Assembly: GCA_014529385.2 (NCBI GenBank)
Contig: CM043962.1
Coordinates: forward strand, 122,165,970-122,225,969
DNA from: Adiantum capillus-veneris
Taxonomy: Eukaryota; Streptophyta; Polypodiopsida; Polypodiales; Pteridaceae
Direction of reading: 5' to 3'
DNA length: 60,000 nucleotides
The notes below the pieces were generated by a model. It ran no database searches, was not told the DNA's origin, and saw only the letters and a list, made by a program, of their open reading frames with translations. Shown in pieces: positions 20,093-31,300 of the stretch. Position numbers and translations under genes: made by a program. How positions within the stretch are numbered: position 1 is the first letter of the stretch; every line of letters begins with the position of its first letter.

Positions 20093-21511
20093 TCAAACAT
20101 AAAAGGCAGGTCTTGGGTCAATTAGGATCTCGGCCACCTCTTCCGCGATCGCGACCCCCTCCTTGACCCCGTCCAACTGCTTATCCTTGAAAGAGCGCCT
20201 TTGATGTATGAGCATGAACCATTGCCATCGCAGGCTCTTGTCCCTGCCCTGAATGTGGTGGGTGCCATGTAGAAGAATCCCGACTCCTACGACCCCGACC
20301 ATTGTAATAACATTCCACTGTATTATGAGTGTTGGTTGTGCAAATCTCATACCATTTCTGATTCATTACACACTCTTGAGCGGCATGTCCCGGATTCCGG
20401 CACTTAGTACACCACAGTTCCTTCAGACTTTTAACCATCGCAGAAGATTCTGATGATCCGGATGGAACACCTTTCCCTTAACGCTGGAATTTTCTCCGAG
20501 GTGCTTCCTCCGATTCTTTCATCGAATCGTTGCTGTTTGAATCTGAGGATTCTGAGTCTGCAGCCTCCAACTCTGAACTATCACTGCCACTTCCCTGAGA
20601 CTTACAATGAGATTTCTTGTGATCATTTTTCTTTGACTTATTTGGGGATTCCGTATCCTCTAAAGCTTCTCCTGCTACAACAGCCCTTGCAATTACATTA
20701 TCCAATGGAGTGGTTACCTTATCCACCATTGCCATAGCAATTCTGAGATCCTTATTGAGTCCTCGTAGAAAATAATCATTTAACACCTCGGCTGCTGGCC
20801 GTTGTGCCTCAGGTACCTGCTGCAAAAGCATCTGAAATTTTTCAGCATAATCCTCCACTGGCAACGACTTTTGGCGTAGCGTCCAAAGCTTTTCCAAAAG
20901 TTGAGGGACCGTCTTTTCGTTCTAAATCGTTGCAAGAACACTCTGGACCCTTCGACATACGTCTGAAAGTGATCGTCAGGGTACTCTGACAGCCATTTGG
21001 TAGCTTTCCTTGAAAGTGTAGATTCAAACACTGATTGTTGATGAAGAGGAACCACCACTCCAGGATGATTCAATCCATACACTTTATTAAATTGTCGCAA
21101 GTGTGCATCAGGGTCTTCCTTTGAAAGACCTCGAAAGCGGCTATACTTAATCTGACCACCCGCCACTGGATGTGCCATAGTCCCTTGCCCAACTGTACCC
21201 CCTCCTGGAAAAAGCTGTCGAACACTAGGAGGTGGGGACAATGGTGGTGAAACCCCAGGACTGCTTATCGGAGACGGTGGTGGAGCAACATGAGTGGGTG
21301 AGGGTGAGTGCACGGCGGGAAGACATGATAGACTACGTGGAGTACGCCGCACACGCCGAATATGCCTACCACGCACCGAACTTGGCGATGGAGACACATG
21401 TTCCTTAGCCTGCGGTGTAGAAAAAACGAATTCATCCAAACCGCCTCTCCTCCAACGTCTCCCCACAATTGGAACCATAGGGTCAGGAGGACCCTGCGAC
21501 CTAGTGTACAT
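20093..21511 (-). pseudogene. G gag with CCHC zinc knuckle
   Basis: The Pro/Ser-rich N-terminus starts at 21511 (M-Y-T-R-S-Q-G-P-P). The retrotransposon gag domain follows (Y-S-R-F-R-G-L-S-K-E-D-P-D-A-H-L-R-Q-F), with a frameshift near 20900. It continues in the 20897-20478 frame (S-L-P-V-E-D-Y-A-E-K-F) and an acidic Ser-rich tail. The knuckle C-T-K-C-x4-H-x4-C lies at about 20367-20412. Confidence 0.8.
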
Positions 21512-21538
21512 GCATGTTCACAACAGGTCGCCCATCGT

Positions 21539-21553
21539 GCATCGTGGTTGCCA
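21539..21553 (-). other. G primer binding site
   Basis: Minus strand TGGCAACCACGATGC, two bases inside the 5' LTR end. It is not the initiator-Met site used by the copia elements here. The primer tRNA is not identified. Confidence 0.55.
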
Positions 21554-21555
21554 GA

Positions 21556-21911
21556 TGTAATGTCTATTGCCCGCAATGGAGCAATAAGCATTACAGGAAT
21601 GAATACCCTCACACTGCCTTACATTATATAAACATCAAAGCACATGAAGGTAGAATAGAAGGCAATACACAGAAACAGAACACTGTCTTCTTCATTGATA
21701 TGTAACAGAACACAAAATTACAAGAGAGAAATATATTGATCACATGAGATTGAGATATCCACAAAGACTGGTATGTCCCCCAATATACACCCGCTGCTCC
21801 AGCGCAGATCGAGAACGGTGCAAAACCCCGTCGTGTCTTATGATATCCCATGAAGAAATATCCCAAAGCCGCATGACTCCTAGTCCGCAATGTGCAGCTT
21901 ATGCCGTAACA
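21556..21911 (-). repeat. G 5' LTR
   Basis: 356 bp, TGTAATGTC...CGTAACA on the plus strand, followed by TSD TTGTC. Confidence 0.88.
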
Positions 21912-21922
21912 TTGTCATCCAT

Positions 21923-22276
21923 GCTAATTATACTTATGTGTTTACTTAGTGTATTCTTTGGCAATTCAAAACCTTAGTTGCTTTTCCTCTTAGCCTTTGA
22001 AAATAAGCACTTAAGTATCTACACCCATGGCTCGAATTGGTTAATTATAGAGAGTAGTAGGGTGGGTCTAACATAGCAAAATTACCGAGGGATAGCTCCT
22101 TTCGGACTTCTTATGGCTCAATAATGGTAAATCCATAAGAAAATCTAAAAAGGCCCCATTAAAGCTCCCGAGGTGTGCACCATATCCCACATAGTGGCCT
22201 TAACAAAACCGATAATAGATCCCAGTCCCACTTACCCTAATATAATTAACAAAAACAACCATTAATAGGCTACTTA
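21923..22276 (-). other. element H leader (part)
   Basis: No ORF of note. On the minus strand it lies between the H PBS and the H gag ATG, and it is interrupted by solo LTR E. Confidence 0.5.
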
Positions 22277-22281
22277 AGGAC

Positions 22282-23040
22282 TTTTAAGTATGGAGCCTGA
22301 TTTACCCTTGTAAATTTCTGTGGTAAAAGCGTACATTTGTAAGGCCCCCATTATGAGGAGAAGCCATCGTGCGTAAAGGAAAATCACTCGCCGGAAACCA
22401 AAATTTTCACGGGCCAAAAATCAGGGGCAACTTTAGGGGCCTCGGGGCCGGAAGCCCTCGAGACTGTTTTTCCCTCGCCAGAATATTCCTTTTCGCCGGA
22501 ATATTATGGCTGGACGACGACCGAAAAGTGGTCGGAAAACAACCGTCGGTTGGTCGGTGGCCGGTGGCCAGTGGTCGAAATTCAATGGCCGGTGGTCGAA
22601 TTCAAAAGCGGATTTGTCTACACAAGGGCGGCCACACATGGGCGGATTGGAGGGTCCGATTTGGACTTATTCACACAAGGGCGGCTACACATGGCTGCCT
22701 CTCATAAGAGAGGGCAGCCCTTTTGGCCTATAAAAGGAGGCCATTTCTACACACATTTTATAGTGTGAAGTTGATGCAACAAGGTGAGTGTGAGGTGGTG
22801 AGAGTGAAGCAAGGTGGGAGCTCCATTAAGGGTATAATCCCTTTGTAAACTACTTCTTGTTTTGAAGTACTAAAGCCATTGAGTGGCTGCTTTCCCGTGG
22901 ACGTAGCCCACATTGGGTGAACCACGTATATCGTGTTTACTCTCTCTCTCTCTCTCTACTCTATAATCTCTTGTGTGTGAAATCTATCTCTCTCCATAAT
23001 CTACTCAAATATCTATTTAGCTACGTCTTATTTCCTAACA
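22282..23040 (+). repeat. solo LTR of copia family E
   Basis: 759 bp ending CTAACA, flanked by TSD AGGAC at 22277-22281 and 23041-23045. The start TTTTAAGTATGG probably derives from TGTTAAG. A TATA box (TATAAAA) is at 22729-22735, followed by a CT microsatellite. The two halves of a second copy are at 44520-44999 and 46971-47099. No internal region is present, so this is the product of LTR-LTR recombination. Confidence 0.88.
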
Positions 23041-23078
23041 AGGACCTCTCTTCTTAAGTAAGAAAAGAAAAACCAAAT

Positions 23079-23090
23079 GCTTTGATACCA
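23079..23090 (-). other. element H primer binding site
   Basis: Minus strand TGGTATCAAAGC, a one-base variant of the iMet site, one base from the LTR. Confidence 0.6.
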
Positions 23091-23091
23091 A

Positions 23092-24475
23092 TGTAATGGA
23101 AATGGCCTATGAACTTTGAGAATAGAGGAATTAAGAGAATTAGAGTGAGCATTTTTGTGAGGTTACTTTGAGAACATAGAGGGTGAACTTAATTGATGGT
23201 AGCAACATTAACATAGTACTTAATTAACTTGGCATGAACAATACTTTTGCAAGAGAGAGAGTATTAGAGAACATGACAATAGTTGAGGACTGAATTTACT
23301 TGGAGTCGGTCCCCCCCCCTCCAAAAGGCGTTTGTATTATAGATTCTCCCATCAAGAGAGACTTGATACAATACAATACAATCTTTGTGTTCCTTGTGAT
23401 CTAAGTGATGCAATGAATATGGAAAGATTTATGCATCACAAGCATACCACAAACTTTGCAAAAATCATTAACTATCCAAGCCTCAGTCCCAAGGCCTCAA
23501 ACACCTTCGAAGGTGGAGAGAGCTAGAGAGAAATGAGGGCAGGGAAGAGGAAGAAGAATCATCCATAGGAGAAAGAAATAGTTCCTCACTTATCATCACT
23601 CTTCTTGCTTAGCATAGCATAATCATCATAGTAATGAAGATGAAGAATATGACAAGCTTAAGCATTGAAGCATAGCTCTTGGCTGGATTTGCATTCCATA
23701 GCCAAGAGTGTTGGTGTAGGCTCTCCACTTCTCAACAAGCTTGGAGAAGGAGATGGAGCTCTTGCACTTTGTACTCCACACAATGAGAGAATGTGTGTGT
23801 GTGGGGGGGAGAGTATACCCCCCTCTCATGCTTGGTCCACCTCTCTCTCTCTCTCTTATTATTTACGTATTTCATTTGGACATGTGTCCTCTTTTTTCTC
23901 TTTGAGAGAAAGAACTTTATTTTTATGTATCTAAATTCTTATTGGACCCCTTTAAAACGTATCCAATAGCATTCAAGCACATCATGAGAGCCACATGTGG
24001 AGGATCATTTGAACATGTGTCTTTTATGCTTATTACGTCATTTGGTTTGAATTGAAGGTTTGAATTGAATACTTTAAGCACTTAGTCAATCAATCATGGA
24101 AACATTGATGCCTCTTGAGAGTTTATCTTTGAATTGAACATTTCAAGAACCTTAGTCATTTAAGCATGTGAGAAGCACCTCAAGATTTTGGGCAAGGTTC
24201 CCACTAACACTTAGCAAGGCGACAAGCACCTCATGCTTGGGTAGGATTCCCACCTCAAGGTCAGTCCTAGCTTGCCTAAAATCAATGGACTTTTTAAAAC
24301 TAACTTTTGGAGGTATTTAATAAAGATAACCCTAAGGTCTTTAAGCTCCATTAGGTAGCATTGCTCTTTAACAGACCATCTCTCATTTGGACCCCTTTAA
24401 CCTTGGCCCCGTATTAAGACAAATCCATAAGCACATGCCTATATTCTAACCCTTGATCCTGTTTATTCTCCCACA
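23092..24475 (-). repeat. element H LTR (5'), about 1.38 kb
   Basis: It begins TGTAATGG next to the PBS and ends at CCCACA (24475), giving TGTGGGAG...ATTACA on the minus strand. No second LTR is in the window, so the outer end is an estimate. There is no coding capacity. A short CT run lies at 23840-23859. Confidence 0.5.
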
Positions 24476-24580
24476 TTAAATGATTAGTTTAAGATGAGAA
24501 AATCATTTGGGTTGGTTAGATATTTGATTTTATGATATCAAAGCATTAGCTAAAAAGTTTCAAAATAAATTACAGAGAGG
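24476..24580. other. short AT-rich stretch before T3
   Basis: No gene. It may be a 5' intron of the T3 transposase or H-flanking DNA. Confidence 0.3.
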
Positions 24581-26150
24581 ATCATTGCTGCCAAAGCCAT
24601 CACATGTAAAGGTTGCACGTTGGTACGTAAACAATGAGGTATTCAAGAAACTTGGATCACCATTCCATATCGAAGCAATATTCATAGGCAAGGGGAGGAT
24701 AGAGGTATAGTATAACGAGCATAACAACCTCTTTGTTGATCTTGAAGCAGTGCAAAGGTATGCAATTCACTTCTTTGATATGAGTCAAGAGGAGTGTAAT
24801 GGGGTTCTCAAGTTTGCTTTGAAGCTCGACGAGTGCGAGATTCTAAAGAATAGGAAGCTAGAGAGAGTCACAATACCCTCATGAATAGAGCTTTGGATTC
24901 ATCAATAACCAAAGAGGACCCACGATACTTCAACGTGCAATCCAAAAATAATATTCTGACAATAATATCATTTGAGGTATACTTATTTCAATCTATAATA
25001 ATAATAATAATATTGCATGTATGGTTCTTGGAATTACGTTCCTTTTTTTACATACAGGTTGATAAGGAAGCTTTTCAATCCTACATTGAGTTTTTAGTCA
25101 AACCCAAATTCCTATCATCAGTGACCAAAGAAACGGAGTTGTGCTTTCAGTGGAAGGATTTGGTGACTACAAAGTCGAATGGCACATGGTAGGTGACTTA
25201 GAGACTCTTGAGTGCATGTACAACATAACACACGATGCAGCTGTGGTAAATCCATGTTTATACTGCATGGCCGATGCACAATCTCTTGAGAGTGTGCAAT
25301 GGAGTAGAGCTCCCAACAAACATCTTGAAGATAAATGTTTTCGGCCAATGCTTCATATTCCTCTATGTAAAGTTCACATTTGTACACTCCATGCACTCTG
25401 CAGAATAATTGAAAAGATGGTTCATTTGTACATATGTTTTGCATGGACCTTAAAGCCAATGAGTGAGTAACAAAGAGTCATCAAATCATTAGAGGAAACA
25501 GGAAGTGCTCTCAGACATTGGTTTGCATGGAGGCAATGCCAAAATCAAGATGTCTCAAGGTCGTTACAAGGTACCAAGGAAAGCATCGATAGGTGGCGTG
25601 AAGGCCAGAAGGTTTCTTGGGTTTAGCCTCAAAGAGTTTGATAGAGAGGAGAAGAGAAACCTATTCAACAAATGGAAACAATTACATAGAGTGTTTAAAG
25701 ACAATTTTGGTGGTGGGGCAATCCAAAATCACAAGGCAAATGTGTGGAAATCACTTGATAAAATCTTCCACTATGTTGAGCAGCATTCGTAGTGGAAGAC
25801 ATACCTAGCAAGGTAAGGTGGGCAACATATCACTCATTACATGGTGAGTTAGCATGTTCCATATGCAAACAACATATGATCCATAAATCCCTACTCTACT
25901 CACCATTTTGATTTATTCCAATGCAGCACATATTGTTCAACCATGGTCCATATTTTGCCAAGACATACGGCTCATTGCCAATATGGTCCACACAAGGCAT
26001 GGAAAAGACCCACTATATGGAAAGAACACGTTACTTTAAGCACATCAGACACACGGGGGAGGCAAAGATAGAGCCAATAGCCTATTAGAGTTACACCAGT
26101 GGACTTATAGATGGCTTATACTTAGAGCAAGGTAGAAGTAGCTTCTTAAG
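24581..26150 (+). pseudogene. T3: decayed relative of the T1 transposase
   Basis: In order it carries H-V-K-V-A-R-W-Y-V-N-N-E-V-F (24605), N-N-L-F-V-D-L-E-A-V-Q (24725), A-L-K-L-D-E-C-E-I-L (24820), then a stop. The region 24881-25192 contains a GT...AG intron (24977-25057). G-F-G-D-Y-K-V-E-W-H-M-V-G-D-L (25150), a C-L-Y-C knuckle (25255), H-I-C-T-L-H-A-L (25375), I-G-L-H-G-G-N (25515) and Y-G-S-L-P-I-W-S-T-Q-G-M-E-K (25965) follow. Each block has a counterpart in the T1 gene at 9246-12196. Stops and frameshifts make it inactive. A conserved intron with acceptor ATGCAG at about 25926 sits exactly where T1 has its last intron. The T1 gene has no intron at the 24977 position. Confidence 0.8.
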
Positions 26151-26480
26151 AGCTCAGAAATTACACGTTTTTTATGACTCATCCACAAAGAGAAGAATCA
26201 AAGGTCTTGGGTAAAATCAAATGCGAGGGAGTGCCACGCGAGATGACAATAGTCACGAGTCCAGAGCGGGAGAAGATGGGCCTAATCTCGTCATTTTTAT
26301 TCTCTTTGTTGCATCCCCTTCTTCCTCACTATGTACCTCTTCGACATGCCTATTAGCCGAACTCTTTCCTTTGTTGATGGCAGCATCCCAACGGGCATCA
26401 AACCTCTTTTGTCTCTTAAAAATAGCCTTTTGTTGTATGGATCCAGGCTCTTTGGATATTCGTTTGGTTTTGGCCCGCTT
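26151..26480. other. tail of T3, degenerate
   Basis: Weak similarity to the C-terminus of the T1 transposase continues to about 26180. After that I see only a minus-strand Lys/Glu-rich open frame (26253-26450) that I do not recognise. Confidence 0.3.
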
Positions 26481-26507
26481 GTTTAGGACAACCAATGAGG
26501 GGATAAG

Positions 26508-26898
26508 AGTCCAACCAAGCGAGTAAGGGTCTGAAGAAATCCCTAGGGCCCATATTCGCTTGGTTTTGACTAATGTGATCATCTCGGTACAATCCACGTT
26601 GTACCCACACCCATTTGGGGTCAAAACCAAGCCAACAGAGGTCTTGAAGGATTCTTCAGACCCTTCTTTTCGAGGTTCTGACCAAAGTATTGATGTCAAA
26701 ACATGTGACCGATGAGAGTCAAAACTTGGCGAATAATGGGTCTGAAGAATCTCTCAGGTCTCTGTTCGCTTGGTATTGACCCAGGAGATTATGTCAGTAA
26801 ATTCACGATATACCCATGTCTATTCGGCAGAGAGGTTCAGAACCAAGCGAAGGGGGCCCTTGGGAAATTATTCAGGCCCTTATTTGCCTGGTTCTGAC
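26508..26898. repeat. cluster of four imperfect hairpin repeats
   Basis: Units of 60-66 bp start near 26508, 26629, 26718 and 26835. The left arm is like GTCARAACCAAGCGAATA, the right arm is its complement (TTCGCTTGGTTTTGAC), and the loop is about 20 bases. The same family continues beyond A1 at 33466-33712 and 35004-35340. Confidence 0.8.
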
Positions 26899-27043
26899 AC
26901 GTGTGTTGAGAGGCCACACGTGACCATGCAAGAGGCTTAGTTATTCATTTAATACTCTGTCTGGGCATAGTTGCATTAGATATCAATAATTGATAATGAA
27001 GCCTCGTGTGACCATAGCCTATCTAATCCCACTCACTCATGAT

Positions 27044-27235
27044 TGTTGGGGTATAAAGCCCAATGTGGTCGCCCAGGTAAGTGGGCGGGCCGCCAGGTAT
27101 GTACACATATTCTTTTGTAAAAACCTAATAAGAACTCACTATGCTCTACACATTACAGTAGAGCGAGTTCACCATATCGTCGTGCTCTTCTTCTCGCACT
27201 CTCTCTCGCGTCGCACTTCCGCTCGTACTCCTTCA
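27044..27235 (+). repeat. A1 5' LTR
   Basis: 192 bp, TGTTGGGG...CCTTCA. Confidence 0.96.
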
Positions 27236-27237
27236 AC

Positions 27238-27249
27238 TGGTATCAGAGC
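27238..27249 (+). other. A1 primer binding site
   Basis: TGGTATCAGAGC, two bases after the LTR; complementary to the 3' end of initiator tRNA-Met. Confidence 0.93.
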
Positions 27250-27650
27250 TCAGATCGAGGCTCGGAGCAGCACTGCAAGAGGCTAGAGTCACCAGCTCAG
27301 ATTGGAGTGAAATTCGATAGGCGAAGACACGGCCCCAAATCCTGTGGGAAAGCCCGAAGGGCTTGGTGTTCTCAGAATTTCATTCTGAGGTCATCTCGGC
27401 CACCGTTCGGGTTCGACAAAGGTCTACGCAAGCCATTTTCGACTACGTGGTCTCGACGGGTGCAGATTTGACTCTGCAAATTTGGGGTTTTCGGCCTACG
27501 ACTGCAGGTGCTGAGGATATCGACACTCCTAGAGTGTTGATTTGTGGCTGTCTACACATCGAAGGACGGCTCACAGTTCTTGGAGGCGTGTCACATACGA
27601 CACGGGCGCATCTACACACAGACTGTAGGCGACATCCACTAGTTCATCAG

Positions 27651-28251
27651 GTAGCTTGTGTTTGCTGCTTGATATTCCAGATTTCATCCTGACATTGCAG
27701 GTACTTCCACATGGGATGTATTGTCAGAGATGATGTATGTCTGTTGAGGGTTTGCTGGCTGTGAGTCACGCAGCAAACAACGGCCGCAGCTGTTACAGCA
27801 TACAGTGGGAAATTTGTGGATGTATGACTTTGTGGGAAGTCTATGTACTGTCAAATTTACTGCAGCCTTTGTTGAGGGTCGAGTGAGGTTTTATTGAGCT
27901 GGGGGATTCTCGAATGTTGAGATCCTTTCGGTGATACAGGTCTTGGAGCGATCCCTCGAGCACCCTTAGATAGGCAGCTAGGATGTATTGACTGTGAGTT
28001 AGACAGTTGGGATTGCATCTTTGCTTTACTGCCGTTGAGGCATTGTCGCAGTCTATGCTTACAGGACAGTGATAGGACAGTCAGAGACAGTACAGGTGCA
28101 GAACAGGTTTACCCGCAGCTTACAGTGTCAGAGAGACAGTGTTTTTTGAGCTGTTTTTTGGTTTGTTTTTTGAGTACACCAGAGCCATTTTACAAAGGAG
28201 ACTCTGCCAAAATTTATGCAGAATCTGAAGCTTTCTTGGTTCATTTGACAG
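27651..28251 (+). other. candidate 601-bp intron in the A1 leader
   Basis: It starts GTAGCT and ends TTTGACAG. The flanks CATCAG and GTTGATATT are directly joined in the A2 leader (13141-13200, minus strand). It contains a block (27860-27899) shared with the leader of copia C. No long ORF. Confidence 0.7.
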
Positions 28252-28325
28252 GTTGATATTGGTTCAGAGGTCAGTTTACAGGGGAAACTCTGCCGAAATT
28301 TTCCCAGGAAAGTAAACCACTGTGA

Positions 28326-31300
28326 AGCGTAGCTATCGCTGGATCACAGGACACTGCTCTTTACAATATCAAGAAGCTGGATGGAACCAATTTCCCATTG
28401 TCGAAGAAGCAGATTTGGCACGTGTTGGTACAAAAGAAGCAGATAAAACCTATAAAGCTCAAGGGGATAAAACCAGAAGATATGGACGAAGATGAATGGA
28501 GCGAAATGGATGAATTGGCACTTTCTACCATTATGCTGACTTTGGAAGAAAGCGTTTACTTCAATGTAGCAGACGAGATGTCGGCTTATCAAGCATGGTT
28601 AAAGCTGAGTGATCTTTATGAGAAGCAGAGTGCAGCTTCACAGGTATACTGGCTTAAGAAGCTTGTTGACTTGAAGATGAAAGAAGGGACACCTATGTCC
28701 AATCATCTGAATGAATTCAACACAATCTATAGTCAGTTGTCAACTCAAGGTGTCAAGTTTGATGAACCTGTTAGAGCTATGTTCCTGTTGATCACATTGC
28801 CGGAAAGTTGGGACACTTTTCGCACAGCTTTGAGTAATTCTGGACCTCCAGATGGTTTGAACATAGCAGGTGTAGAAGGAAGTCTGCTTACTGAAGAAAC
28901 CAATAGAAAGACAATGGACAAAGGCAAAGGAACAGCCTTAGTTGTCAGGGGAAGGACCAAAGAAAAGTACAAAGGTGGAAAGAGGAATCAGTCTCCTAGC
29001 AAGTCCCGCAGTGCTAAAGGCAAGAGTGACATAGAATGCTACCATTGTGGCAAGAAGGGTCACATGAAAAGAGACTGCAGAGAATGGAAAGCAGAAAAAG
29101 GCAAAGAGAAAGCTGAAGACCATGGTGAGAAGAACAAGTCCTCAGTGAAGATTCAAGAAATAAATGTGACAAACACTGTTGCAGAGGATGACAGTCTAGT
29201 GTCAGGAGACATCTACTTCTTGAAGAATACAATGGATTCAGCTCTTCTTACAGCATCTGATGGAAATGCACTGAGTGACTGGATTATAGACTCAGGGGCA
29301 TCACTTCATGTGTCTCCAAACAAGGAGTGGTTTACCTCTTATGTGACCACTAAAGATCATGTTCAGCTAGGCAATGGGCAGACTTGTGAGATCTTAGGTG
29401 TTGGAGATGTTCAATTGAAGTTTCAGAATGGCTCTTCTTTCACGCTGAAGAATGTGAGACATGTTCCCGCAATTACAAAGAGCTTGATCAGCACAGGTTT
29501 ACTTGATGATGCTGGCTACGTCACCACTTTTGGACAGAACATGTGGAAGATATCCAAGGGTTCTATGACAGTAGCACATGGACTAAAGTCTGGAGGACTT
29601 TACATGATTTATGTATCAAATGTCTCTAAAAATGTAATCAATGTAACCGAGCAGCCGAACGTTTCTTTGTGGCATAGCCGGTTAGGACATATGTCCAAGA
29701 AGGGAATGGAAATCTTGTCTCGTTCTGGTTATTTGCCTGGCTTTTCATTTCATGATTTTGAATTCTGCGAACATTGTCTGTATGGTAAGCAAACACAGCA
29801 GCCACATAAGCATAGAAGCAGTAGAAGAGATACACAGTTGGCACTTGTTCATAGTGATTTGTGTGGACCTATGCCTAACCTATCTCTAGGGGGAGCTTCT
29901 TACTTTATGACATTTATAGATGATTACTCGAGGAAAGTATGGGTTTACTTTCTCAAGCACAAGGATGAAGCGTTTAGTGTTTTCAAAACATTTGTGACAC
30001 TTGTGGAGAATCAGAGTGGCAAGAAGCTTAAATGCTTACACACTGACAATGGTGAAGAGTATGTTTCAAAGGCCTTTCAGGACTTTTGTGAGTCAAAAGG
30101 TATAAAACGTGAACTTACTGCTCCTTACAATCCTCCTCAAAATGGTGTTGCTGAGAGGATGAATAGGACCATACAAGAGAAGGTCAGAAGTATGTTGTCT
30201 AATGCACAACTGCCAAATGGGTTTTGGGCTGAACTTGTATCAACAGATGTTCATCTTGTAAATAGATCTCCTAGAAAGGTTTTGCAGAAGGATTCAGTGC
30301 CAGAGATGGTATGGTCAGGCAAAATGCCCTCATACAAGCATCTCAGAGTCTTTGGCTGTGAGGCATATACTCATGTTCCAAAGGAATTTAGGAACAAACT
30401 TGAGCTAAAGAGTAGAAAGTGCATCTTTGTAGGCTATGGTAATTCTGGTGAGATGGGGTACAGACTTTGGGATCCTGAATCCAGAAAGGTTGTCCGCAGC
30501 AATGATGTTCACTTTAATGAATCCAAATATCATTCTAAACCAGAGAGGGTTGAGGAGATTAGAAGAGTTGTCTTCCAAGAAGATGGACATGCACGTGCGA
30601 GACAAAATGTCAGGGCTCAAGAGGAGCAAGGAGAGGATAGAGTGGAACCACAGGTTGTGGCTGAGCCTGAGCCACCTATTGTGCGTAGATCTGGACGTGT
30701 CACGCGACCTCCTGATAGGTTTGTTCCATCTATGAATTATGTCATGTTGACTGATTGCAATGAGCCTTCATGTTACAAGGAAGCAGTGCAAATGAAGGAC
30801 TCCGAGAATTGGCAATTGGCCATGCAGTCAGAGATGACAGCTCTGCATAAAAACCAGACATGGAAGCTAGTTAAATTACCACGGGGCAAAAAGGCTCTAC
30901 CTTGTAAATGGGTTTACAGGTATAAGATCACCACTCATGATAGTCAGCCAAAGTACAAAGCAAGGCTTGTTGCCAAGGGCTTTAAGCAAGAACAAGGCAT
31001 TGACTTTGATGAAGTCTTCTCTCCGGTGGTCAAGATGACTACATTGAGATGCTTTCTTGCATTGGTTGCCATATTAGATTTGGTGTTGCACCAAATGGAT
31101 GTCAAGACAGCGTTCTTGCATGGTGATTTAGATGTGGAAATTTACATGCAGCAACCAGAAGGGTTTGTTGAGAAAGGCAAGGAAGATTGGGTATGCCAGT
31201 TGTTAAAGAGTCTTTATGGCTTAAAACAATCACCGAGGGCATGGTACCATAAATTCCACAAGTTTATGCTTTCTCAAGGCTACAAACGTAGTGAGTTCGA

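Larger units (their letters stand above)
13894..21911 (-). mobile_element. element G: decayed Ty3/gypsy retrotransposon (Athila/Tat-like), 8.0 kb
   Basis: It has two LTRs (13894-14282 and 21556-21911) in the same orientation and a perfect 5-bp TSD TTGTC at 13889-13893 and 21912-21916. On the minus strand the order is gag, zinc knuckle, protease, RT, RNase H, integrase, then extra ORFs before the 3' LTR. Many stops and frameshifts show that it cannot move by itself. The order RT-RH-INT places it in Ty3/gypsy. The RT wording (F-L-D-G-F-S-G) and the extra 3' ORFs suggest the Athila/Tat side. Confidence 0.9.
13782..24475 (-). mobile_element. element H: LTR retrotransposon remnant hosting A2, G and solo LTR E
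   Basis: Once G (13894-21911) and solo LTR E (22282-23040) are excised with their TSDs, a continuous minus-strand element is left. It consists of an LTR (23092-24475), PBS, leader, and the start of a gag-like ORF that ends where A2 is inserted (13782). The rest of H lies beyond the far end of A2, outside the window. The lineage is unknown. Confidence 0.65.

Noticed and set aside
22369-22768. Overlapping plus-strand ORFs of 72-112 codons
   Set aside because: They lie wholly within solo LTR E, which is non-coding and flanked by a TSD.
26253-26699. 148-codon minus-strand ORF
   Set aside because: It overlaps two hairpin repeats and the end of T3, has no recognised domain, and no promoter or splice support.
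26508-26898. Hairpins as microRNA precursors
   Set aside because: Many similar copies with mismatched arms look like a repeat family; small-RNA data would be needed.
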